24,881 bases of DNA from DATLYH01 sp035575035 (GCA_035575035.1 DATLYH010000008.1:1-24881); one strand, 5' to 3'. Shown: positions 1 through 8,917, counted from the first letter of the stretch. Notes: generated from the letters alone by a model not told the origin. Translations and numbers: made by a program.

Positions 1-258
1 CGCCCGGCAGACGGTGCGGAAGGCCTCCGCGGTGCCGTCCATGAAGTCGGCCCCCGCGCCGCCGTGGACGTGCAGGTCCACGTAGCCGGGCACCAGGTAG
101 CCGCCGTGCAGGTCGATGACCTGGACAGGGCCGTCCGACCGGGGACGGGGCGAGGCCCGGACGGCAGTGATGCGCTCGCCGTCCACCTCAACCTGTCCGC
201 CGGCGAGCAGCCGGTCTGCGAGGATGATGGTGCCGTTGCCAAAGAGCAGTGTGGTCAT
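1..258 (-). CDS. nagA: N-acetylglucosamine-6-phosphate deacetylase, N-terminal part (partial)
   Basis: This is the first 86 codons of a gene that runs off the left edge. The ATG is at 258-256 and the reading begins MTTLLFGNGTII. The family is an amidohydrolase that removes acetate from GlcNAc-6-phosphate in the cytoplasm, feeding amino-sugar breakdown or cell wall recycling. The diagnostic part is GGYLVPGYVDLHVHGG at about residues 52-67, which holds the HxH metal-binding pair at the start of the TIM barrel, followed by GADFMDGT, typical of NagA rather than of dihydroorotases or other amidohydrolases. The small N-terminal beta domain (residues 1-50) is also as expected. There is no clear Shine-Dalgarno sequence in front of the ATG. 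The C-terminal catalytic Asp lies outside the window, so activity cannot be judged. Confidence 0.82.
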   Translation of the reverse strand, partial: MTTLLFGNGTIILADRLLAGGQVEVDGERITAVRASPRPRSDGPVQVIDLHGGYLVPGYVDLHVHGGAGADFMDGTAEAFRTVCRA

Positions 259-546
259 GCGACGGAAGCAAGGCATGTTCTGGATTGGGGGGCGAGGCAG
301 GGAGTACACCGATGGATTGTCCGCCTGAGCAACCGGCTCGTCAAGTCCGCAGCTCGGTCTGCCGTGAGTCCTGGGGCGCACGCCAGGGTTGGCCGTTGAT
401 CGCAGAAGACCCTACGAAGTCCTGGGATGCCGCACCGGGGTGTCGCTGTGCTCCACCCTAGCCACCCCAGATGGCACCCCCGGGCCTGGGAGTTGGCACG
501 AACAAAGCATCGGTGGCTTGAAGCCCCTAGCCACTGATTGGCAGAA
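259..546. other. Intergenic region between nagA and the surface-protein terminator
   Basis: About 290 bases without a convincing gene. Short ORFs here have no recognisable motif and no ribosome binding site. It should hold the nagA promoter on the minus strand, but I see no hexamer pair good enough to name. Confidence 0.5.
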
Positions 547-640
547 AGCCCCGCCGCCGGCGTGGTAGGTCCGTTTGGAAAAACGGCCTACTTGGGACCC
601 CGGTGTCGCCCAGCACCTGAGCCGTTGCGGCGGCGGGGCT
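547..640 (-). terminator. Nested double hairpin, probable terminator of the surface-protein gene
   Basis: The 13-nt arm AGCCCCGCCGCCG at 547-559 is the exact reverse complement of 628-640. Inside it a second hairpin lies at 564-591 (GTAGG-T-CCGTTT, loop GGAA, AAACGGCCTAC; one bulged base). It starts about 20 bases after the stop codon of the minus-strand gene at 661, and on that strand the outer stem is followed by TTTCTGCC. Position and shape suggest a factor-independent terminator or a 3'-end stabiliser, although the T-run is short. Confidence 0.55.
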
Positions 641-660
641 CGTTTCCTTCATGTTCCCGG

Positions 661-3600
661 TTAGGCGCGGAGCGTCCGGCCCCGCCGCTTGTTGAACTCC
701 CTCTGGTCGCGCCGGTCCACATCGCCATCCCCGTCAAAGTCGAAGAAGGCAAGGAAGCCGGGGTCGCCAGCCCGCTTGCGGAACGTGCTCCGGAACAGAG
801 CCAGGTCCCGCCGGTCCACGTCGCGGTCGCCGTCGGCGTCGCCGAACAACCGGAAGAACGAGTCCACACGGTCGCCGCCCAGCACGCCGTCGCCATCGCC
901 ATCGAGCGCCTGTCCGAAGTTGTCGTGGACGAGGGCGCTGTTGATCGTAAGCGTGTAATTGCCGTCGGCCAGTGAGCCGCCGATGATGTCCGGGCCCGTG
1001 AAGGTGAGTACCGCCACGGTCCGGTCATTGACCACCGATGTGGCAACCTGCAGGTTGACGGTATTGCCTCCCTGCCGACGCAGCTCAAAGGCGCCGGGGG
1101 CAAGCGTGACAATGTCCGTGAACGTCACCGTGATGCTAGTCACCTTGGAGCGCTGGGCCGAGCCGTCGTTGATGACCACGCTCACGACGCCCGGCACCCG
1201 ATCCACCACGGTCACGGTCAGTTCCTGCGAGTTGCCGCCGCCGGCTTCGTCGCGCCAGGAAAGACGGACGGTGTAGCGGCCGGCTTCCAGGTATTGATGG
1301 GGGATGCGGAACTCGCCGCGGCCGATATCGGTGAAGGTTTCCAGCGCCGAGCCGTCGCCCCAGTCCACCTCCAACGTCAGCGTATCCAGCTGGTCGGGGT
1401 CAGTCAGCCGACCGGTCAGCTCAACGATGCCCCCCTCGGCAATGACGGGCGGAGTAATGGCCAGGTCTTCCGCTGCGCTCGGGCTGCTGATGTGGGTCAG
1501 CACCACGTCGTTGAAGTCGCCGCCCGAGTAGTTGATGCGGAGACGCACGCCGTTGACCACGATCTCCCCGCCCTGGGGGATGACCGCTCCCGCGGCGTCG
1601 GTGAAGAAGCCATTGATCGGGTTGCTGGTGTCGTTCTTGACAATAGTGTAGGTGTTGCCCACGGCCGACTGGAAGCCGCCGAAGAAGGCAACGTCGAGTC
1701 GGGCATTGCCGAGATTGATCGTGCCATTGCCCTGGAGGTTCAGCTGATCGTGGCCGTTTGAGCCAGGAGTTGTGCCGCCGATGTCCACATGAAAGGTAGA
1801 AGCGGAGTTGAGGCTGGCGGCGCCGGTGGCCTTCATAATCCCCGCGGGGGTGCTTAAGAAGGGGTCGTTGCCCGGATTCAGAGTACCGCCAGCGACGGTG
1901 ATATCTCCAAACTCCCCGGTGAAGAACCCGCTGGAGTTGCCGGTCAGGGTGGCCCCGGCGTTGACCGTGACCGGGCTGGTGATGTCTTGGCCCACGAACA
2001 GGATGCCTTCGTTGACCGCGGTCGCGCCGGTGAAGCTGTTGGTGCCCCGGAGTTCCATGGTCCCTGGGCCGGCTTTGATCAGGCCCCCGCCGCCACTCAG
2101 GCCACCCGTGACGATCAGTTTGCCGCCGCTAGCGACCGTAAAGGTCCGCGTTGTGCTGCCGAGTGACACATTGCCCTCCAGGAAGGAATTGCCGCTCACG
2201 GACACATCGCCCTTGAGGGTCAGAAGAGTAGTGGGCGTGCCGGATGGCGTCACCGTGCCGTTGTTCAAGGTCAGCGGCCCGATGGTTTCGTCGGCGTCCG
2301 GGAGCAGGATGCCGCCGTCGATCGTGATCGGTGCGGTATCAGGAATCTGTTCCGGGCTCTTCACGAACACCACACCCGAGAGGTTGGCCTGAGCGTCGCG
2401 CTGGATGATCAGGGCGCCGGGAATAGCGTTGGTATTGGGGGACTTGTTGAGCGTCAGGTTCCCCCTTCCAAGCACCTGGGTAGTACCGTAGGTGTTCGGC
2501 TGGGTGCCGGAGAAGATCACCGTGTCAGTGACGACGGTCAGGTCGAACGGCCCGCTGATCGCGCCGGCGAGGTTCAGTACACCATCACCGTCACCAGCAC
2601 CACCAATCGTTGTGTTACTTGCCAGTGTGATCGGCCCGGTGAGGGTGACGACCCCCAAGCCGCGCAAGGCCGCCGCCCGAACACCCAGGCCCGGGGCGCC
2701 GGCACCATTGAGCGTCAGCGGCTCGGCGCTGCTGCCGTTGCCGAAGCTGAGCGTCGCCCCTGACCGCACCACGGTCCCGTCGCCCGCCGCGGATGAGCCG
2801 AGGCCCTGGGCGGCGTCCCTCACCTCCAGGACGCCCTGCAGCACTATTGTCAGGCCGCCATAGCCAGGGTTGGCAGCCCCGAGGGCCAGGGTGGCGTCCC
2901 CGGTCTTGGTCAGGTCAAAGTCGCCACTGAGGGCTGCGTTGAAGAACGTGAAGCCGTCCGTGTTGCCGTCCGTACGGACCGTGGTATTGCCGGTCAGGGT
3001 TACGGGCCGGAGGAAGCGGATGTTCTGGATGCCCTGGGTGCCCTGGGTCACCAAGGCCCCGGCATTGCCGGCACCCGCGCCGGCAAGGATCAGGTTCTCA
3101 TCCACATCGAAGGACAAGCTGCCGCCAGCGGAGCGGATAACTTCCAGTGTGCCGCCGCTTTTGACCTCGGTCTGCGCCGACCCGGCCGGTCCCAGCGCAG
3201 TGGGATTGGTGATGCGCAAGGTGCCGGCCTCGATGGTGATGGCGTCGGTGTTCAAATTGGCGCCCGACACCTGCATGCGGCCGGGGCCGTCCTTGATCCA
3301 GGGCGATTGGAAGAATTCGCCGAACTGGGCGGGCACGTTCAGGTCCACCTCGGCCGGGCCGTCCTGGACCGTAAAGCGGACGGTGCCCTGCAGCCCACCC
3401 AGTGCCGTGCCCTGGATTGACGCCGGCGTGTTGCCGACCGACGTGGCCGTCACGTTGTTCAGGGCGAGCAGGCCGCTGCTCCCTATCTGGATGCTGCCGC
3501 CGTTAAGCGTCACCTGGCTGAGGAACGTGGACTGATTGTTAATGTCGAGGATGCCGAAGCGATTGACTGTGATCGGCCCCTCGATCTGGGGTCCCCCGTT

Positions 3601-4650
3601 GAGGTAGCGGACCACGCCCCCTAATAAAGATACGCGCCCTGCCGCGACGACCAGCCCCGCGGGTACGGCCGTGGGAATGAAGCCGCCCTGCTTGTCGAGT
3701 TGCAGGGTGCCGTCGTTTAGGGTTGTGACGCCGGTGTAAGTGTTGGATTGGCTGCCGGCGAGTGTGAGGGTGCCAGGGCCTTCCTTGGTCAGGCCGGCGT
3801 TGGCGACGCCCGGCGAGCTGATCACGCCGCTGATTGTCAAGGCGTTGGCGCGTACGTCAATGGTGGCGGTGCTATTGAGGATCACCTTTCCGCCCCAGGT
3901 GTTGGTGCCGCTGACGCTGCGCAGTGTGCCGGCCGTCAAGGCCCCGTCGCCGAGTCGCAATTCCTCGGCCGTCACGTTCACGCCCCCTTGCAGCTCCAGG
4001 ACCGCGCCGGCCGTGACGATCGTGTTGCCGGGCAGCAGGGTGGTGTCGGTGCCTCCCAGGGCCGTGCTGTTCTGGATGTTCAGGATGCCTTCCGTCACGC
4101 GGGTCTGTCCGCTGTAACTGTTGGCCCGTCCCAGGATCAACGTGCCCGGGCCGTCCTTGACGAAGCCGGCCCTCGGTCCGGAGATGGAGCCGGCCGTGGC
4201 GTTGCCGATTTGCAGCGTCCCGGTCACGTCGATTGGGGTGGCAAGGCTTGTCAGCTGAAGGTCCATCTGGATGAGTGTGCTGCCGCCGGTAGTGGTGATG
4301 CCTTGCGCGCCGAGGCGAAGGCGGTTACCGGAGATGGTGAAGCCGCCGCCCTCGAAACGCAGACCCGCGAACTCGGTGTCGAGCGGGAAGTTGTTGACGT
4401 TGGTGGTCCGCAGCGCGCCCAGGGGAAAGACCAGGATGTCGTCGGGAGAGTTGGGCGCGCCGATGTCCCAGTTGGCGGCGGTGGTCCAGTTGTTGTTGCT
4501 GCCCAGGCCGGTCCAGCGGTGAATGGCGGGAACGGTCCGTTCCTCCAGCGCTTCAACCCGTAGCAGGGCGGAGCGGCGCCGTGTCGGTTTGTGAGCAGAG
4601 CGTCGGGAGGATGAGCCGCGCATCCAGTGGTGCAACCAGGTCAGTGCCAT
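661..4650 (-). CDS. Giant autotransporter-repeat surface protein with PKD-like and dockerin-like C-terminus
   Basis: A protein of about 1329 residues, probably exported and bound at the cell surface. The N-terminus has a basic stretch and then the planctomycete signature VEALEERTVPA, found at the start of many large secreted proteins of this phylum. The long middle part is Gly/Thr/Asn-rich beta-helix sequence with at least five autotransporter-associated beta-strand repeats (for example KDGPGTLILG..NSYSG, KEGPGTLTLAGSQSNTYTG, KAGPGTMELRGTNSFTG). After about residue 1065 comes a PKD-like domain (DPDQLDTLTLEVDWGDGS), an Ig-like domain, and two Asp-rich dockerin/EF-hand-like loops (GDADGDRDVDRRDLALF and FDFDGDGDVDRRD) close to the C-terminus. 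I chose the ATG at 4650: AGGAG lies 9-10 bases before it. An upstream in-frame TTG at 4671 would put the ribosome binding site inside the coding sequence. The substrate or partner is unknown. Confidence 0.88.
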   Translation of the reverse strand: MALTWLHHWMRGSSSRRSAHKPTRRRSALLRVEALEERTVPAIHRWTGLGSNNNWTTAANWDIGAPNSPDDILVFPLGALRTTNVNNFPLDTEFAGLRFEGGGFTISGNRLRLGAQGITTTGGSTLIQMDLQLTSLATPIDVTGTLQIGNATAGSISGPRAGFVKDGPGTLILGRANSYSGQTRVTEGILNIQNSTALGGTDTTLLPGNTIVTAGAVLELQGGVNVTAEELRLGDGALTAGTLRSVSGTNTWGGKVILNSTATIDVRANALTISGVISSPGVANAGLTKEGPGTLTLAGSQSNTYTGVTTLNDGTLQLDKQGGFIPTAVPAGLVVAAGRVSLLGGVVRYLNGGPQIEGPITVNRFGILDINNQSTFLSQVTLNGGSIQIGSSGLLALNNVTATSVGNTPASIQGTALGGLQGTVRFTVQDGPAEVDLNVPAQFGEFFQSPWIKDGPGRMQVSGANLNTDAITIEAGTLRITNPTALGPAGSAQTEVKSGGTLEVIRSAGGSLSFDVDENLILAGAGAGNAGALVTQGTQGIQNIRFLRPVTLTGNTTVRTDGNTDGFTFFNAALSGDFDLTKTGDATLALGAANPGYGGLTIVLQGVLEVRDAAQGLGSSAAGDGTVVRSGATLSFGNGSSAEPLTLNGAGAPGLGVRAAALRGLGVVTLTGPITLASNTTIGGAGDGDGVLNLAGAISGPFDLTVVTDTVIFSGTQPNTYGTTQVLGRGNLTLNKSPNTNAIPGALIIQRDAQANLSGVVFVKSPEQIPDTAPITIDGGILLPDADETIGPLTLNNGTVTPSGTPTTLLTLKGDVSVSGNSFLEGNVSLGSTTRTFTVASGGKLIVTGGLSGGGGLIKAGPGTMELRGTNSFTGATAVNEGILFVGQDITSPVTVNAGATLTGNSSGFFTGEFGDITVAGGTLNPGNDPFLSTPAGIMKATGAASLNSASTFHVDIGGTTPGSNGHDQLNLQGNGTINLGNARLDVAFFGGFQSAVGNTYTIVKNDTSNPINGFFTDAAGAVIPQGGEIVVNGVRLRINYSGGDFNDVVLTHISSPSAAEDLAITPPVIAEGGIVELTGRLTDPDQLDTLTLEVDWGDGSALETFTDIGRGEFRIPHQYLEAGRYTVRLSWRDEAGGGNSQELTVTVVDRVPGVVSVVINDGSAQRSKVTSITVTFTDIVTLAPGAFELRRQGGNTVNLQVATSVVNDRTVAVLTFTGPDIIGGSLADGNYTLTINSALVHDNFGQALDGDGDGVLGGDRVDSFFRLFGDADGDRDVDRRDLALFRSTFRKRAGDPGFLAFFDFDGDGDVDRRDQREFNKRRGRTLRA

Positions 4651-4780
4651 GAGAGAAAACTCCTGTTGCAAGGGTTACGGAAGATAAAGCGGGACTAGAC
4701 AGACGCTACCCCAGCCCCGGGCGCGCACGGCTGCTGGGCGCGCAACTCGGACGCCACACTTCGTTTGCACGGAAACATCA

Positions 4781-4799
4781 CCCAGGCAGAAGGCCTGGG
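4781..4799 (-). terminator. Hairpin after the Ser/Thr kinase gene
   Basis: CCCAGGC (4781-4787), loop AGAAG, GCCTGGG (4793-4799): a perfect 7-bp GC-rich stem 11 bases past the kinase stop. On the minus strand it is followed by TGATGTTT, a weak T-tract. It probably ends the sigma-kinase transcript. Confidence 0.6.
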
Positions 4800-4809
4800 G
4801 ACAAGCCCC

Positions 4810-7800
4810 CTACTCCCGGAGAAGGTTCCGGAAATCCTCACGGGCATGCAGGGGCTTGAAAGCTGGCTGGTCCTTCAGCGCAGGAACCGTCGTCGCTTTG
4901 GAGTCCAGGGCCTGTTGCAGCAGGCCGACAGCACGTAAGCCATACGCCTGGACCAACTCCTCTCTTCGCTCCGGCGAGAGCCGTTCATCCGTGGCAGCGA
5001 GGGGCACGCAGCGGCTCAAGAACTCGGCGGTACGGACAAGGTCGCTCCCATCTTGGGGGTAAAGGCGCGGCAGTTCCTCGGCCGCGCGGACCGCTTCGGC
5101 GTGTTCGCCGAGGCGAACCAGCGCCTCGGCGAGATTGACATAGTGATTTCGGAGAAACCGGCGGAATTTTGGGCTCTGCGGATTGGTCTTCAGGGCGAGC
5201 CGCTGGTGTTCGATTGCTTCTTCCAACAGGCGGCGCGCTTCGCCCACTTCCCCCAGGTCGATCAAGCGGCGAGCCAGGTTATTTAGGCTGGCCCCCAGCT
5301 CGCTGTGATAGTCCGGTACGGTGGCCACAAGACGGACCAACTCTCTCCCGCAGACAACTGCCTGCTCCAGGGTCCGCCGCGCTTCGTCGGACTTCCCCAT
5401 CTGCTCCTGCACGGGCGCAAGATTGCGGCAGATCTGCAAGTACAACTTGAGATAGGCGACATTCCGCGGGTACTTCTCAAGGGCGGCGCGCAGCGGGACG
5501 AGGGCCTGTTCCAGCAAATCGCAGCAGCTTGCGGCCGGTTCACCGCGCTGGAGGAGCAGCACAGCCAAGCTGTACCGCGTCAAGGCCAGGCCAAACTGGT
5601 AGTCGGCGACCTCTGGAAAGTCGCCGGCCAATTTCTCCCGCACCCTCAGCGTCGCGCGGTAGGCCGACTCCGCGCGCTGGTACTGGCGGGTCTTCTCCAG
5701 AACGACGGCCAGGTTCATCCGGCTTTCGGCCTCCTCGTGGAGATAAGCCGGCACGCCCGGGAAGTCCGTCGCCAGGCGGACGCGCAGTTCCAGGGCATGT
5801 TCTAGGATCCGCTGCGCTTCCCACGGCCGGTTGAGGTCGTCCAGGATGCCGCCAAGGTTATTCAGGGCCATGGCCAGGTAGCGCCGGTAGAAAGGTTCGG
5901 CCGGGTAACGATGGGCCAGTCCGGCCCAGAGTTCCCGAGCACGGTAGCAAATCGGTTCCGCTTCCTGCTGTCGTCCGCGGACTCTCAACAAACAGGCCTG
6001 GTTGAGCAGGCAGCCGGCCAGCGTGGCGACAGCGTCCGCCTGAGCGGGGGCTTCTTGCACGAGCTTCTCCGCCTCCTCCGCCGCCAGCCGGAGGCAACCC
6101 TCGGCCTCTTCGAGTTCGCCGACCGCCAGGAACAGGCAGCCGCGGTTGCTGCGGACCTGGGCCAGGGTCCGCCGGTGCGCCGGGTCGGCCGACCGCATGG
6201 CCAACTTGCTCAGCAACTCCACGGCGCGGCGGCTCTCCAACTCCGCTTCGCCCGGCCGACCTGCCTCGGCCAATACCATTGCCCGGCAGTTGTGACTAAG
6301 GGCCAGTTGGTACTGGTGGGCCGGCTCATCGGGCTGCTCTTCAACCAACTCCGTGCCGAGCGCGATGGCCTGGTCACACGCCGCGAAGACCTGGTCCCGG
6401 TCGCCGAGCTTGTGATGAATCTTGGCCACCCGGTGATAAGCGCGGGCCGCCTGGCTGCGCGTCTCGGGGTCGGTCTGGGGTCGGCGGGCCTGATCTTCGT
6501 AGTAGCGCAGGGCCTTGAGCAGAAACTCGCGCTGCACCGGCTCCAGGTGCGGCTGGCGGTCCAGCCACTGCTCGGCCACCTGGGTGTACATGTCGTCCAC
6601 GGCCTGATCGGCTACGCGCAGGCTTCTCCGCGATTCCTCCAGGGCTGCCTGGGTCTGCATCTGGGCCTGATCGGCTACGCGCAGGCTTCTCCGCGATTCC
6701 TCCAGAGCGGCCTGGGTCTGCATCTGGGCCTGCCAGAGCAGCCAGGCACCAACGGCCAGGACTACCACGGCCCCAATCAGCAACAGCAGCGCCATGGTGA
6801 CGGCCGTCCGATGCCGCCATGCCCACTTGCGCGCCCGCTCCCACACACTGGGCCGCCGCGCCAGGATCGGCTCGGTGTTGAGGAAACGGCGCAGGTCATC
6901 AGCCAACTCCTGGGCCGTGGCATAGCGCTCCTCGGGCGCCTTGGCAATCGCCTTGAGTACGATTGTCTCCAGATCGGCGGGAATCGCCCGGCAGAGGCGG
7001 CGCGGCGGCCGCGGTTCGGTGAAGGCAATCTGGCAGAGCAGCTCCTCGCGGTCCTGGCCGGGAAAGGCTGATTCAAGCGTGAGCAACTCGTAGAGGGTAA
7101 TGCCCAGAGAATAAATATCCGTGCGGTGGTCCACCAGGCCACGCCGCGCCAGCGCCTGCTCGGGGCTCATGTAGCGCAGCGTACCAACAAGATCACCGGT
7201 AGCCGTCAGCCGGGGATCGCTGCGGCACTGGGCCAGGCCGAAATCGGTTACCCAGAGATGGCCCCGCGCATCGAGCAACAAGTTGGCCGGCTTGATGTCT
7301 CGGTGAATCACGCCCTCCTGATGGGCGTGTTCCAGGGCCTCTGCCGCCTGAATGCCGAGGTGGGCCACGGACCGAAAGAACGCTAGTCCGTGGATTAGTG
7401 TTTCGACCGTGGCCGTGGCCTCGGCCCGGACGAGCGTCGGCGCAGCGCCCACGGCCGAGGCTTCGCCGCTCTCCTCCTTCCTCCTCTCGGGGGAGAGAGA
7501 GGAAGGGGGAGGGAAGGCCGGTACCCAGTGCCCGGCCATGAAACTGTTCGTCAGCTTGGAGGGGGGGCCGGCCGGTCCTGCGCGGTCGAGCCCGGCAAGA
7601 TGGCGTAGCTCGCGGATCAGGGCAGTGAGCGGTTGCCCGTCGATGAACTGCATGGCGTAGTAATGCACGCCGCGTTCACTGCCCACGGCGAAGACCGGCA
7701 CAATGTTGGTGTGGTGCAGCTGGGCCGCGGCCTGCGCCTCATTCTTGAACCGTTGCAGCTGCCGGCCATCGAGCGCAGCCGCAAAGGGGAGCACCTTCAG

Positions 7801-8169
7801 GGCAACGCGCCGGCCCAGCGAGAGCTGGTCGGCCTGATAGACCACGCCCATCCCACCCCGCCCTATTTCACGGACAATACGGAAGTCGCCCAGGGTGGTT
7901 CCCGCGGGCAACTCGGCCGCAGAAGCCGATTCATCGGCGCCAGCAACGAGGCGGGCTGCAGTCTCGCGGACCAGTTCGAAACCTTCCAAACACTCTGCCA
8001 ACTCGGCGGCGATCTCGGCGTGTTCCTGCAAGAAACGTTCCCGGTCCAGGGGCTGCCCTGCCTCGGCGGCAGCGCGGTACGCTTCCAGGGCGCGGACGAC
8101 CCGAAGGTCAGCCGCCATCGCTGCGGACCCACCCGGTGTTTCTAGCTGTAAGTCGTTTGCCGCATTCAT
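4810..8169 (-). CDS. Membrane Ser/Thr protein kinase (PknB/Hanks type) with TPR-rich C-terminal region
   Basis: 1119 residues. The cytoplasmic kinase domain spans about residues 95-430: glycine loop IGRGGMGVVY (102-111), catalytic Lys in VALK (K125), HRDIKPAN (H289 to N296), DFG (309-311), SPEQA (335-339). All key residues are present, so it should be active. Between the kinase lobes is a Pro/Gly/Ala-rich insert (about 190-255) that varies in planctomycete kinases. One membrane helix follows at about 456-478, then a helix containing a 21-residue motif repeated twice in tandem, and then some 580 residues of TPR-like helical repeats (for example RRAVELLSKLAM, ALELRVRLATDFP) that would lie outside the cytoplasm and may bind proteins. 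The ATG overlaps the stop of the upstream sigma factor gene as ATGA, so the two should be co-translated. Such kinases are thought to control the partner sigma factor; that is inferred here, not shown. Confidence 0.93.
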   Translation of the reverse strand: MNAANDLQLETPGGSAAMAADLRVVRALEAYRAAAEAGQPLDRERFLQEHAEIAAELAECLEGFELVRETAARLVAGADESASAAELPAGTTLGDFRIVREIGRGGMGVVYQADQLSLGRRVALKVLPFAAALDGRQLQRFKNEAQAAAQLHHTNIVPVFAVGSERGVHYYAMQFIDGQPLTALIRELRHLAGLDRAGPAGPPSKLTNSFMAGHWVPAFPPPSSLSPERRKEESGEASAVGAAPTLVRAEATATVETLIHGLAFFRSVAHLGIQAAEALEHAHQEGVIHRDIKPANLLLDARGHLWVTDFGLAQCRSDPRLTATGDLVGTLRYMSPEQALARRGLVDHRTDIYSLGITLYELLTLESAFPGQDREELLCQIAFTEPRPPRRLCRAIPADLETIVLKAIAKAPEERYATAQELADDLRRFLNTEPILARRPSVWERARKWAWRHRTAVTMALLLLIGAVVVLAVGAWLLWQAQMQTQAALEESRRSLRVADQAQMQTQAALEESRRSLRVADQAVDDMYTQVAEQWLDRQPHLEPVQREFLLKALRYYEDQARRPQTDPETRSQAARAYHRVAKIHHKLGDRDQVFAACDQAIALGTELVEEQPDEPAHQYQLALSHNCRAMVLAEAGRPGEAELESRRAVELLSKLAMRSADPAHRRTLAQVRSNRGCLFLAVGELEEAEGCLRLAAEEAEKLVQEAPAQADAVATLAGCLLNQACLLRVRGRQQEAEPICYRARELWAGLAHRYPAEPFYRRYLAMALNNLGGILDDLNRPWEAQRILEHALELRVRLATDFPGVPAYLHEEAESRMNLAVVLEKTRQYQRAESAYRATLRVREKLAGDFPEVADYQFGLALTRYSLAVLLLQRGEPAASCCDLLEQALVPLRAALEKYPRNVAYLKLYLQICRNLAPVQEQMGKSDEARRTLEQAVVCGRELVRLVATVPDYHSELGASLNNLARRLIDLGEVGEARRLLEEAIEHQRLALKTNPQSPKFRRFLRNHYVNLAEALVRLGEHAEAVRAAEELPRLYPQDGSDLVRTAEFLSRCVPLAATDERLSPERREELVQAYGLRAVGLLQQALDSKATTVPALKDQPAFKPLHAREDFRNLLRE
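6601..6726 (-). repeat. 63-bp in-frame tandem duplication inside the kinase gene
   Basis: Two adjacent 63-bp copies (6601-6663 and 6664-6726) differ at only two bases, and both differences are synonymous (Ala-Ala codons). Each encodes 21 residues beginning AQMQTQAALEESRRS, just after the membrane helix. Twenty-one residues are exactly three heptads, so a coiled coil would keep its register. Confidence 0.95.
7473..7512. repeat. Imperfect purine/pyrimidine palindrome inside the kinase interlobe insert
   Basis: A CT-rich arm (7473-7488, CCTCCTTCCTCCTCTC) faces a GA-rich arm (7493-7512) that is its approximate reverse complement, with a few unpaired bases. It encodes the SLSPERRKEESG part of the variable insert of the kinase domain. 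It resembles short hairpin repeats that spread in GC-rich genomes, and may have entered this permissive stretch. Confidence 0.5.
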
Positions 8170-8783
8170 AGGCGGTCTCTCAACGCACGCCGCAGGCGGA
8201 CCAGGGCGCGGGCCCAGAGGTTCTTGACACTATCCAGACTGCGGCCCATGTGACGGGCGACCTCAGGAAAACTCATCCCCTCGAAGTGTGACAGGAGAAT
8301 TACTTCCCGGTAGTCATCAGGCAAACTCCCCAGGGCATCGGCCACGAGTACAGCGCGCTCGCGGCGCACCGCCTGATGGCTGGGGGAACTCTGTCGCGCT
8401 ACCAGGCCCTGATCAAGCGCCTGGGAAGTCTGGTCTAGCTCCTGGGCCAGAGCGCGCTCCAGCCGAACATTGCGCCGCTGCGTGCCGCAGTAGTGCCGGA
8501 TCAGTTGGATTAGGCAGCCTGTCAAGACCTGCCGTAACCAGCTGATCCATTCTCCCTCCGTCTCTCCACGAAACCGTGCGAAATCGCGATGGGCTTTCAA
8601 GAAAGTGTCTTGTACCACATCCGAGGCGTCCACCTTGCCCTGAAGCTGCCGTCCGATTTGCAGCCGAGCCAGCACGGTCAGGTAGTTGCGATACAGTTCC
8701 AGCAGTTCTCCCAGAGCCTGGGAATCACCCGCCTGGGCCTGGCGCAGCAACTGTTCCGGGTCGGGAGTGCTAGGGCCGCTCAT
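8166..8783 (-). CDS. ECF-type RNA polymerase sigma factor
   Basis: 205 residues. Region 2 is clear: ALGELLELYRNYLTVLARLQI, then DASDVVQDTFLKAHRDFARFRGE (core binding and -10 recognition) and EWISWLRQVLTGCLIQLIRHY. Region 4 is LPDDYREVILLSHFEGMSF followed by the helix-turn-helix EVARHMGRSLDSVKNLWARALVRLRRAL. The type with Q/G-rich linker between regions is common in planctomycetes next to Ser/Thr kinases. Two ATGs compete: 8792 touches the AGGAGG directly, while 8783 lies 9 bases after it. The second is therefore the likely start (MSGPSTPDPEQ). The TGA stop shares bases with the kinase ATG. No anti-sigma factor is visible, so the kinase may be the regulator. Confidence 0.93.
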   Translation of the reverse strand: MSGPSTPDPEQLLRQAQAGDSQALGELLELYRNYLTVLARLQIGRQLQGKVDASDVVQDTFLKAHRDFARFRGETEGEWISWLRQVLTGCLIQLIRHYCGTQRRNVRLERALAQELDQTSQALDQGLVARQSSPSHQAVRRERAVLVADALGSLPDDYREVILLSHFEGMSFPEVARHMGRSLDSVKNLWARALVRLRRALRDRL

Positions 8784-8917
8784 CAGCAACATCCTCCTAC
8801 CCTAGTAATTAAGTTGCGAAGAGGGGCCCAATCGCGCCGCTCCCAACCGCGGTCGAAGCCCACGCAGCAGCGGCAAGGAGAGTCGGTGCGGAGCCTCGGT
8901 CTTGCACGAGTAGAGCT

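Noticed and set aside
3748..4563. A 271-codon plus-strand ORF opposite the surface protein gene.
   Set aside because: Low-complexity Gly/Ala/Val sequence mirroring the repeats on the other strand.
5911..7071. A 386-codon plus-strand ORF opposite the kinase gene.
   Set aside because: It lies wholly opposite recognised kinase and TPR sequence and lacks a ribosome binding site or domain.
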